Source of the DNA: Marsupella aquatica
Lineage: Eukaryota; Marchantiophyta
Reading direction: 5' to 3'
Length of the DNA: 64,000 bases
Assembly: GCA_973895155.1 (NCBI GenBank)
Contig: OZ316898.1
Span: forward strand, 14,880,001-14,944,000
The first letter of the stretch is position 1. Every line of letters begins with the position of its first letter. The notes below the pieces were generated by a model that did not search any database, had not been told where the DNA came from, and saw only the letters and a program-made list of their open reading frames with translations. Positions 55,301 to 64,000 of the stretch are shown here, piece after piece. The translations under genes were made by a program, and so were the position numbers.

Positions 55301-55727
55301 CCACCTTTATAGGCATGCCCATCCACAAGGCCTTTGGTAAAACTACTTCCACACCAGACCGACTCTCATTATGGTTGTTCCCATCAGAATTTTGATTGAC
55401 TGGATCTTGATCATCACCAACAGTGCCAAACACATCCTCCGATTCCATGGGAGATAAAAAAAGCTGATTCCTTTCCCATACAAGGTAACCCCCAATCATG
55501 TCCTTCAAAAGTTCGCCATCTTCGCAGAGAATGGTCTCATCAAAAACTTCCTCCAATAGAAGAAGAACTTTGTCCACCCCAAGAGGAACATTGTGACAAA
55601 CCCTGGAAGGATCAAGACTTATCACGCGACCTTTTCCAACCTGTTTCTCACGTATGCCTATTATAACTTGTCCGCCTTCCCTGATCCAGACTGTCGATGT
55701 CACCATAATAATTATGATCCTGCACAT
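52327..55727 (-). pseudogene. DUF7869-type transposase-like protein, two exons, decayed
   Basis: The first part (55706 down to about 55140) contains MPIKVVDENKLIFAVATIH and LGDVTLGNTHVGI, like the C-terminal domain of plant En/Spm-type Tnp proteins. A one-base frameshift near 55140 leads to DGPTLCQGWHN, a basic segment, and the central part with a Cys-rich CTTCSELLQRK cluster and LIHDKMDHSKTTLPR. After a phase 1 intron come LQLDNCASDNKNKYMMAYLSL and VGHTHEDVDGMFGHFSE, the signature of DUF7869 proteins. Their conserved Asp residues suggest an RNase H-like fold (inference). In-frame TGA stops at 53407-53409 and 52630-52632 break the rest, which otherwise continues in the same frame to 52327. 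An unbroken product would be about 1060 residues. The role as a transposase is inferred from repeat-associated relatives. Confidence 0.75.
53616..53816 (-). other. intron of the DUF7869-type pseudogene, with telomere-like hairpin
   Basis: 201 bp with donor CTAG|GTACTT and acceptor GATGCAG|CAC. Phase 1 on both sides, so the frames join exactly. Near 53669-53706 it holds ACCCTAAACCCC followed by TTTAGGGTTTAGGGTTTAAA, plant telomere-type repeats facing each other. Confidence 0.85.
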
Positions 55728-55737
55728 CAGAGAATAT

Positions 55738-56459
55738 CACTGTAAGCGTACAGTCCTGTCACGTCCGTCAACTTCACTGCACTACATTGTCCTGTCACGT
55801 TGGTCAACAAGCAGAATGTAGTCAATGCATTGCACTGCACGCGACTGGTCGCGTGACCCTAGAGGTACCACACATACCGGCAACAGACTATGCATGGTCC
55901 GTTAGTCATTTCAAGTGAATGAGAATGACCACAATCGATTACGATCAATCATTTCACATCCACTTAGAACAAATGAGTGGACAGTACCAGTTTACCAATG
56001 AGTGGACACTGGACAATCAGTAACTATTGAGGAAGTATGTAATGCTAATAAGCGCCAGTAAAACATCCGTTAACTGCATTGTCTTGTCACGACCGTCAAT
56101 AAGTAAGCAGAATGTAGTCAATGCACTGCCCTGCACGCGACTAGTCGTGTGACCTTAGTCAGAGGGTGTAGGGATAATAGGGTCTACGACGTAGAAGCTA
56201 GAAGCCTAGGCCCAAACTCTAGCTCGTACTTGGTACTTCATAAGTAAGATACAATTGCGCGTGAGACAGGAAGATAAATTACGGATCTGAAGGCATCACA
56301 CATACCGGTAACAGATTATGCATGGTCCGTCAGTCATTTCAAGTGAATGAGAACGACTACAATTGATTACGAACAATCATTTCAACTCCACTCAGAAAAA
56401 ATGAGTGGACAGTACCAGTTTACCAATGAGTGGACACCGGACAGTCAGTAATTACTGAC
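55738..56459 (+). repeat. tandem duplication of about 300-390 bp carrying a palindrome in each copy
   Basis: Copies at about 55780-56026 and 56072-56459 share CTGTCACG, GCAGAATGTAGTCAATGCA, TCATTTCAAGTGAATGAGAA, GAGTGGACAGTACCAGTTTA and CCAATGAGTGGACAC. Each holds one palindrome: ACGCGACTGGTCGCGTGA (55839-55856) and ACGCGACTAGTCGTGTGA (56135-56152). Copy 2 has an extra stretch (56161-56285). It lies just upstream of the minus-strand DUF7869-type pseudogene. Confidence 0.85.
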
Positions 56460-56773
56460 CCTCATAAGAAATCTTAGTACTTCACTAGCAATCAGTATTC
56501 CTGGGGCGGTCGCCAAACGTGAAATTAAAGCCATAATTAGAGGACAACTGAACTTCCTGCCAATTCTAATACGCGCCAGTCAAACGCACACTCTCTTCTA
56601 GAAACCACTATCTACAATGACTAGTGGAGACTAAATAGTATAAAGCATTGAGATGATCCTTACTGCTCATTCCCTCACGCATTCCACTTTTTGGCTACTG
56701 GATAATCTATTCGCACATCAGCTCTCTCATTTCCAATTCTTAGTCTCGGTCCGCATCTCTTGTTTGAAGGGCG
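56460..56773. other. no recognised gene
   Basis: Nothing recognisable; possibly the leader of the broken frame that follows. Confidence 0.35.
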
Positions 56774-57292
56774 ATGACTACTCCGCTGAGCTCAAAGAAT
56801 GAGGGTGTTCCGATGGACGATTTTGAAGGTTCGACGTATCAAATTTGTGGTACTCCTTACAGAATGTGTTAGCGATGTAATATAATATTTACGGTGACTA
56901 AATCTGGTCAAATGTTTTGTGAGAGACGACATTGTTCGCCACATTTGTCGATGGAAGATCAGATGGAGAGCAATCTGACAGAGATGACTACAAAGATGGC
57001 ATCAGGGGAGAAGTTAAAGGGCAAAGCCCTCGTCGAATCCGTTTCGGGGGGGAAGAAGTTGAAGGCCAAAGCATGCGTCGAATCCATTTCGGGGGAAGCA
57101 ACAGCAGACGCTAAGATTGTCAAGAAGGAGGCCAAGAAAATGGACGCACCAAAGAAAAGGCAATTAGAGATGAACGAAGATTCTGATTTATATTACAGAA
57201 AGAGCAAGCCAAGAAAATCTATGGACGTTAGGACTTGGGCCTCGGGGGTTTCACTTCCACAAAAATGGCACATCATGTGCGACGAAGGATAG
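56774..57292 (+). pseudogene. unrecognised basic protein frame with one in-frame TAG
   Basis: ATG 56774 opens MTTPLSSKNEGVPMDDFEG and reaches TAG at 56870-56872. The same frame then stays open to 57292, 172 codons in all including the stop. The second part is Lys/Glu-rich, holds a doubled segment KLKGKALVESVSG / KLKAKACVESISG (18 codons apart), a KKRQ basic patch, and ends KWHIMCDEG. No family is recognised. It may be a broken host gene, a gag-like remnant or a spurious frame. An intron spanning the TAG is possible but no good splice pair was found. Confidence 0.3.
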
Positions 57293-57865
57293 GGTCATTT
57301 TATTGGTTTGAAGGGAAGACTTAAGAATTTTTGTAGATGAACAATAGGGTCTTTTAAATTCAATTTTGAGACTTATAAGAACATTAGGGTCTTTCTAACC
57401 AAAATTTTGGAATATTTCAAGAATATTCCAACTTTATAGGGGTTGAAAAATAATATTTTTTCTTACATTTTAGGGGGTCTGAGGCCTAAAAACGTCGCAG
57501 GGGATGGGGAGGCATCCATATAGTGAGACCCCCGAGACTTGGGCAAAGGAAGAATTCCTGGATTCAAGGGAATCCACACCAGACATCGATGAGTGGATGC
57601 CTTCATCTTGGAATGACTGACTCGATCGAAGTCTACAATATTTTGAGTAGTCAAAGATTAGAACTATAGATTCAAGAGTAGTTCAAGTTAGAACTTGTTA
57701 TAGATACTGTGTAGCTTAATTTTGTCCCGTGGAAAATAGTGTTCAAAAGACCAGGTCAGTTAAATTCCTGGATAGTGCTAGTGGATATGGATTCCACATC
57801 CGAAGTCCTTCGGGATCGATGTAACCATTTTTGCAATCAAGGAAAAATCATCCACGAGATTCCTC
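57293..57865. repeat. copy 3 of the dispersed AAACGTCG / TGAGACCCCCGA repeat, with flank
   Basis: The core at 57470-57535 (TTAGGGGGTCT ... AAAACGTCG ... GATGGGGAGG ... ATAGTGAGACCCCCGA) matches 6115-6051 on the minus strand. The preceding 150 bp also resemble 6120-6240 reversed. A hairpin GGAATATT-TCAAG-AATATTCC lies at 57410-57430. No gene is seen to 57865. Confidence 0.5.
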
Positions 57866-60030
57866 TGACCTCTAAAACATTAACGCGACCGGGCGCGTGA
57901 TGAAACGAAGACGTTGGTTTTAAAATAGATTTCTGGCCAATTCGCTAGGCTGTCAACTACAATAAACAATATCAAAAGACCTGAGATAAATTGGTTCACG
58001 CGACTGTGCGCGAGATGAACTACATGTGTAACCGAAAAAATAGGTCATCCAACTAACAAGTTGAGATCAGTCAGATCTGAGAAATAAAGTGCGATTATGT
58101 TTAAGAGTGCAAAGCTTTTGCTGACCTCTAAAACATTAACGCGACCGGGCGCGTGATGATACAAAGACTTTGGTTTCAGAATAGATTGCTGGCCAATTCG
58201 CTAGGCTGTCGACTACAATAAACAATATCAAAAGACCTGAGATAAATTGGTTCACGCGACTGTGCGCATGACGAACTACATGTGTAACCAAAAAAACTGG
58301 TCATCCTACTAACAAGTTGAGATAAGGCAGATCTGAGAAATAAAGGGCGATTACGTCTAAGAGTGCAGAGCTTTCGCTGACCTCTAAAACATTAACGCTG
58401 TGACACCTGAATTTTTCGCAAAATCAATGGAAGATGTAAATAAGATGCAAAGTTCACGAATTAATTGCATTTTGGTACCCAAATGCCCAACTTTACCTTG
58501 CTGACAATACTTATGAAGGATGCTTCAAAGAGGTGTCCCATGGAGACCAAACTTATGTATTTCAAAGATAGATTTTTGTTACCCATATACCCTAGTTATT
58601 TAGTGATCTTTTTCTACCTTAGTTTAGTACTCAATTTTTATTACCTTTTTTTTCTAAGTTTTGAAAAGGCATGACTTTTCATTTCCCCTTTTTATGCTCC
58701 ACTTAGACCTATAAGATTATTGTTTTCCTTTGTGTTTTTCAGTGAAGCTTGTATTCAGTATTGCAAACTTTTGCAAGTTTCCCTCCTTCCTTTGTAATCA
58801 TTGCTTTCGAGAATGATTTATGAATGAAGTAAAACACTTCCTTTGTGATGTAATGAATTTATTTCAAAAGATTCCTGTTGGTGCCTGAGTTTTCATTACA
58901 GATTTCCAAGATCAGATGAATTCAAATTAGGATTACTTGTGGGTCAAGGATCGCTAGGAATTCAATGATAAATGTGGATAAAAAGGAGCAAGATTCTGAT
59001 TTCAGAATAGTTAGTACCGTTACCCATACTTTGGCATACCCACTAGTGATAGATCGGAGTTGCGTATCGCCGAAGTTCTATCCATGTTGACGGCATTTTA
59101 GTGAGTATCATTGTATCGGTCACCAGAAAGCTACTTTGGTGTTGGTGAGCAATTATCCTTTCTGTTTATATTTTCATGGTGATGGAGAAGAGCAATTGAG
59201 GCAAGATTTGTTGCAATCTTGTTAACACAATAAGACCAGAATCCTTTTTGAAGGAGTAGCAGTGGAGATTCAATCCATTGGACCTTGGTTCTAAAAGCTT
59301 TTCCATAATCCATGACTTGGGAATTAATCTTTTTTGTTCATTTTGTTAGTTTATCCATTTGTTTCTCTTTTGTCTGAAGATTTGGTTGAGTGATACTCTT
59401 AAGTCTTCAAAACAATTACAATCATTCAATTCATTCTTATTTTGTTCTTAAAGGGATCGAAACCTTGGTCTTTAAGTGAAAAGTGTCACTTTTGATTCTT
59501 CTTGCTATACCACAAACGCGACCGGGCGCGTGATGAAACAAAGACCTCGATTTTAAAATAGATTGCTGGCCAATTTGCTAGGTTGTCGACTACAATAAAC
59601 AATATAAAAAAACACGAGATAAATTGGTTCACGCGACTATGCGCGTGATGAACTACATGTGTAACCAAAAAATTAGGTCATCCTACTAACAAGTTGAGAT
59701 CAGGCAGATCTGAGAAATAAAGGGCTATTACGTCTAAGAGTGCAGAGCTTTTGCTGACCTCTAAAATATTAACGCGACCAGGCGCGTGATGATACGAAGA
59801 CTTTGGTTTTAGAATAGATTTATGGCCAATTTGCTAGGCTGTCGACTACAATAAACTATATCAAAAGACCTAAGATAAATTGGTTCACGCGACTATGCGT
59901 GTGATGAACTACATGTGTAACCGAAAAATCAGGTCATCCTACTAACAAGTTGAGATCAGTCTGATCTGAGAAATGGACCTCGATTACGTTTCATTTCGCT
60001 AGGCCGTTGACTACAATAAACAATAGCAAA
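57866..60030 (+). repeat. 256-bp satellite with two palindromes per unit, split by a solo LTR
   Basis: The first palindrome of each unit (ACGCGACCGGGCGCGTGA type) starts at 57883, 58139, 58395 (interrupted, resuming at 59516) and 59772: exactly 256 bp apart once the insertion is removed. The second (ACGCGACTGTGCGCG or ACGCGACTATGCG(C/T)GTGA) starts at 57998, 58254, 59631 and 59887, always 115 bp after the first. Units share ACAATAAACAATATCAAAAG, GATAAATTGGTTCACGCGAC and AACTACATGTGTAACC. The array tails off in a unit with an internal deletion near 59980-60030. Confidence 0.95.
58399..59514 (+). mobile_element. solo LTR, 1116 bp, inside the 256-bp satellite
   Basis: Starts TGTGACACCTGAATTTTTCG and ends TGCTATACCACA (TG...CA; TGTG/CACA inverted ends). 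A perfect 5-bp target duplication AACGC flanks it (58394-58398 and 59515-59519). The satellite resumes without loss, so both ends are certain. No internal genes. A diverged relative lies reversed at 7005-8115. The TGTGACACC start is common in Ty3-type plant LTRs, but the superfamily is not proven. Confidence 0.9.
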
Positions 60031-60930
60031 ACGTACGGACAACTATACTTGAACGCCATACAATTTTAGACTAGAGAATTCATTCAGATCCTCTACTAGT
60101 ACTTTTGATACATTACTTCTGTATTGGACTTGAAACACGGATTGATCAAAATCGGAGTGAGAAATTGGACCATAACTTCATTGACTCAATTCATGCATTG
60201 AATGCGTGATTTAAGGCAACTACTCTCCTCATTTATTGCGGAATTAATGCTGATTGATACTTACAAGTTATTCAGTTGCGTGTGGTCTCAACGATGTTGG
60301 CGGCAACCCTTTGATGTTGGCGGCAACCCTCCTCCCAGCCAAGCCTCTTCCTTCCAGCGTAGCCTCCTCCTCATCCCAGCCAACTAAGCCTCCTCCTTCA
60401 AACTCCAATTTCCTTGAGTATCATGACCGAATCCCACCACCAGAGAATGACAACTTGTTGATCGTATCGAGATCAAAATCCTTGACCAGACAGTGATTTC
60501 AGAATAGCCGCTCTTTGTTGGTCCGCTAGAATGCTTTGATGAATGAGGCAGACTATGGAGGTTCTAAATCTTTGTCATCTCGCTTTGTCGCAACTCTCTC
60601 CCGCTTGATCGGATGTGCCCTCCCCAAGAAGGTGATACAACAAGAACTACGCCAGCGTTGCTTGAATGAGCTCCGCCTCCGACTGGAATAGTCAAATGAT
60701 CCAATCTGCTCCACCTCAAATGTGCCTTGGATCAGCCTCCGCTGAGAGCCCAGCTAGTATCCTGGTCAAGAGAAACTGAAAATGAAGAATGATCCGTGAG
60801 CAATGAGATCAATCTATTGACTCCATGAAGGATGTGTTCATCTGGACTCGATTTTGATTTTGAAAATTGGTTGAGTCTCCAGTCGTGAGAATCATTGTAC
60901 AGGATTGATTTTGAGTATCGGTTCTCCCCG
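60031..60930. other. no recognised gene
   Basis: Contains an exact short doublet GATGTTGGCGGCAACCCT (60293 and 60312). The frames here are Ser/Pro-rich and lack domains. Confidence 0.35.
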
Positions 60931-60942
60931 ACCGTGAGAATC

Positions 60943-61158
60943 GTTTTACGTTGTTTAGAGTTTGGGTTTGAATTGGCAAGATAGAGAGTGGAGTACGGAT
61001 CCGGATCCGACGGTCTCCACTACCAAAATGGAATGATTTTGAAGTTCGCCTCCACTACGTGATGGAACGATCGTGAGAAAGTTGTCGTTTGTTCACATTT
61101 TGGATTTGAATTGGCAGATATAGTGAAGATACGGATCCGGATCCGGGGGTCCCCACTA
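60943..61158 (+). repeat. tandem duplication, period about 139 bp
   Basis: TTTG(G/A)(A)TTTGAATTGGCA followed by TACGGATCCGGATCCG(A/G) and TC(T/C)CCACTA occurs in both copies. The palindromic GGATCCGGATCC is at 60999 and 61133. Confidence 0.75.
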
Positions 61159-61379
61159 ACAATCGTTCGCAGTTGCATAATTACCGGTTTAAATTTCAAA
61201 TTGGTGATCAAATAGAAATCTCCTTTAGTACGGCAAATCAAAAGGAATTCGGTAATCTTTTTTTCATGATTGCCTAGTTTGTTGAGTCGATGGTGGAGTG
61301 TACGGAGATCATCTAGAACCTTCCTATCGCTAGGCTGTTATTAGGGTTATGCTAAAACGATACCCTAATTAGTCCTTCC

Positions 61380-62157
61380 TTAGTGTCGGTGCCCACGGTC
61401 TCAAGTTCACTGTTCATTGTTGTTGTTTCTCGCTCCCTAGACTTTCGTGCGCCTGCTCTCGTTGCTCTCGCTCTCGCTCCTGCCCTGGATTTCATTTTTG
61501 TTGTTGCAGCTCATTCGTTGTGGTCAGATGCTTGTCGGCGCGTTGCAGCTCTTAGTAGTTATCGATCGTTTCGACCAGGAGCTCGTTGGCGCATTGCAGC
61601 TCGCATTTACAGCTCGTATTCACTTTTAGTTTGCTCGAAGGGATTCTTAGGAGCTCGTTGGGTTTGTTGCAGCTAGTTTTTTGGGAGTGCTTGTATCAGC
61701 TCGTGTCAGCCAATTTTAAGCTCATATCAGCTCGATCAACGTGTTTCAGCAGCTCGGACTACTTTTTGGCAGCTTGTTTCAACTCCTTTCATTCATCATT
61801 CAGGTTTGTTTCAGCTCTTTCAATCTTCAGGTTTAGTGCGCTTTTATTCATGCTCAGTTTGTCTATCGACAACTTTGATTGTACTTCTGGAAGAGTCTTT
61901 TTAACTCGACATAATGAGTTCCTTAGCTTAAGCACATGTTATTCAATTGGCAGCAGCGAAGCTCTATGTATAGAAGTATAGAAGTTGTGTTGTTGTTGCT
62001 TAGCATATTAATATCTTCAATCTTATATTTACTTTCTGGAATGCTGCAGCAAGGTCTTCAAGTGCTTGGACGTCAATCTCTCAGACGATTACATCAATTT
62101 TTTAGAATTCAGGTGCAATTTCTATATTTTCTGCTGGTGTTGATTGTTGTTTGCTAA
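61380..62157 (+). repeat. CAGCTCG-rich degenerate tract and flank
   Basis: From about 61507 to 61830, CAGCTC(G) recurs every 15-45 bp (TTGCAGCTCGTTGGCGCATT, TTTCAGCAGCTCGG and variants). This keeps frames 61383-61676 and 61586-61981 open without any domain. It may be a counterpart of the CAGC-rich tract at 14930-15660. Nothing else is seen to 62157. Confidence 0.5.
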
Positions 62158-62605
62158 AATTTCTCTTGATTGTTAAGTTGAGTTTTCATAATGCAATTTT
62201 TTTGTAAACTCAAATATGTCTGAATCATACAAACTCACTAATTAAAATACAACCTGAATCGTCTTAAGTAAGTCATTACAAACCTGCACGCTGTGAATTT
62301 ATCATATAAACTCTCATGTTATGTGAATCTCATTACACTGAATCCTTTAATTGACGAATACAACCAGTAGACTGCTAAATTGAATCATCTTAGCTGAATC
62401 ATTCTCTAAACTGAATTCCTTGCAATATGAAAACTTCTGATATATAATAGTTTCACAATGACAAAGCTCAAACATCTGAATTATTGTATAGTTCATGAAT
62501 GAATACAAATGAATGAAATCATGCTTACTCGGATTTCCTTGTCCGTACGGGTCAATAATCACAGTTGTATCACTGTATTATCCTAGTGTCCAAAAGTTGT
62601 TTGAG
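62158..62605. other. no recognised gene, AT-rich
   Basis: CTGAATC(A/G)T and CTGAATC(T)(C) recur loosely. Nothing recognisable. Confidence 0.4.
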
Positions 62606-62610
62606 CTGTT

Positions 62611-63541
62611 GACGCGACCAGTCGTGTGAAAATATTGTGAGGTTCCATTTAGGATCAGTTGACGCGACCAGTCACGTCTGAGGTAGCTCTCTCATTGACT
62701 GGTTCTGTTAGAGGAGGTAAGGTTCCTTTTAGGACCAGTTGACGCGACCAGTCGCATGTGAGAAGGAAACATGATAGATTTACTGAGCGTGTACCATATC
62801 CAAATCTCCACAAGAAAGGTTCAATGGATATAGTTGTTTAGGTTCAGTTGACGTGACCAGTCGCATCTGAGGTAGCTCTCTCATTGACTGGTTCTGTTAG
62901 AGGAGGTAATGTTCTTTTTAGGACCAGTTGATGCGACCAGTCGCGTGTGAGAAAGAAACAGGATAGATTATTGAGCGCGTACCATATCCAAATCTCCACA
63001 ACAAAGGTTCAGTGGATATAGTTGTTTAGGTTCAGTTGACACGACTAGTCGCATGTGAGGTAGATCTCTCATTGACTGGTTTTGTTAGAGGAGATAACGT
63101 TCCATTTAGGATCAGTTGACGCGACCAGTCGCGTCTAAGGTAGCTCTCTCATTGACTGGTTCTGTTAGAGGAGGTAAGGTTCCATTTGGGATCAGTTGAC
63201 GCGACCAGTCGCGTGTGAGAAGGAAACAGGATAGATTATTGAGCGCGTACCATATCCAAATCTCCACAAGGAAGGTTCAGTGGATATAGTTGTTTATGTT
63301 CAGTTGACGTGACCAGTCGCGTCTGACATAGATCTCTCATTGACTAGTTCTGTTAGAGAAGGTAACGTTCCATTTAGGATCAGTTGATGCGACCAGTCGC
63401 GTGTGAGGTAGCTCTCTCATTGACTGGTTTTGTTAGAGGACGAAGCAACATTTATGATTTGTCACGTTGTGACCCGAAAAAATCACAGTCTCTCAAAGAA
63501 TTGTTTATATATTCTGATTTGTAGACGCGACCAGTCGCATG
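62611..63541 (+). repeat. higher-order array around the palindrome GACGCGACCAGTCGCGTC
   Basis: Eleven palindromes start at 62611, 62661, 62741, 62850, 62930, 63038, 63118, 63198, 63306, 63386 and 63524. Successive spacings are 50, 80, 109, 80, 108, 80, 80, 108, 80 and 138. The 80-bp spacer carries TAGCTCTCTCATTGACTGGT and GTTAGAGGAGGTAA. The 108-bp spacer carries GATAGATTATTGAGCGCGTA, CCATATCCAAATCTCCACAA and GTGGATATAGTTGTTTA. Units are close to 188 bp (80+108), with one extra 80-bp piece. The perfect form is an 8-bp stem with a CA loop, always in the same orientation. Confidence 0.95.
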
Positions 63542-63544
63542 GAA

Positions 63545-64000
63545 ATCATCCCTGGGATATATCATTTGGCTGAAAAGAGTCATCGGCGAACCTGGTCTGG
63601 AGAGCTTCAGATCTATGCCCAATATTTGACGTTTTGGACAGAAGCCAAGATGGTCTACTGGCGGGATATTCTGTATTTGTTGAAACACTACTACCTGGAC
63701 TTCCAGATTTCATTGTCGCGGAATTGATATGACCTTGGATCAAGGAGTCGTTGAATTCCTCGGCTAATGCAGGAAATTTCTCAATAAAGGAATTAGATGA
63801 GTTTGTAGGACTATCTTCGGTGTGTCGCAGATGGCGCCACCTTGTTGGGAATACCTATCTTCTGGGTGTAATCAAGTTGAGTTTATTAGATTTGGCTTTC
63901 CTAGGAAATCCTACTAAATCGATCAAAATGAGTCTCTCTCATCGACAGTTCAAAGTTTCTTCCAGAAATACCCAAGAATTAAATTCATGGGGTCAATGTC
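63545..64000. other. no recognised gene
   Basis: Short frames on both strands (63452-63688, 63539-63727, 63546-63743) without a domain. The window ends here. Confidence 0.35.

Noticed and set aside
51658-56459. Terminal inverted repeats delimiting the DUF7869-type element
   Set aside because: Direct duplications flank it on both sides (51658-52245 and 55738-56459) but they are unrelated to each other, and no inverted termini with a target duplication could be found by eye.

Overview
The window looks like a stretch of nuclear DNA from a land plant. Supporting signs are a plant BAHD acyltransferase gene, plant-type (TTTAGGG) telomere-like boxes, small GT-AG introns, Copia-type solo LTRs beginning TGTTAGG, and a PIF/Harbinger element. 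The transposase families (a DUF7869-type protein and an unnamed GHASDGD-type protein) suggest, by inference only, a repeat-rich non-seed plant such as a bryophyte, lycophyte or fern. I cannot name the species.

Only one gene appears intact: an intronless 634-codon BAHD acyltransferase at 44842-46746 (+), with an unusual N-terminal extension of about 190 residues. Nearly everything else is mobile DNA, relics or tandem repeats. From left to right: a decayed LINE (1.5-3.1 kb); tandem and segmental duplications (3.7-5.3 kb); an LTR-like relic, a tRNA-like relic and an array of 18-bp palindromes (6.5-8.65 kb); a large two-exon transposase pseudogene on the minus strand (8.67-12.93 kb) with a broken PHD-finger gene upstream (13.4-13.9 kb); and a GATCACAGCAGC-rich tract (14.9-15.7 kb). 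These are followed by two solo Copia LTRs in opposite orientation (17.4 and 18.4 kb), long tracts without recognised genes, and a calmodulin-like relic (29.8 kb). A Tourist-like MITE sits at 35.9 kb with its empty site preserved next door.

A 5.3-kb PIF/Harbinger element (37719-43044) carries three decayed ORFs: a DDE transposase, a MYB-like protein and a zinc/OB-fold-like protein. After the BAHD gene come two degenerate tandem arrays (48.1-48.8 and 50.1-50.7 kb). A DUF7869-type transposase pseudogene lies on the minus strand (52.3-55.7 kb).

From 55.8 to 63.5 kb the sequence is dominated by repeats built around palindromes of the form ACGCGAC-NN-GTCGCGT. These include a 256-bp satellite, interrupted by an 1116-bp solo LTR inserted inside one palindrome, and a higher-order array with 80/108-bp palindrome spacing. 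The palindromes at 7.9-8.6 kb and those at 55.8-63.5 kb share the same 18-bp design (GACGC ... GCGTC) but differ in the core. This, together with their placement beside two different transposase relics, is the most interesting unexplained structure here.
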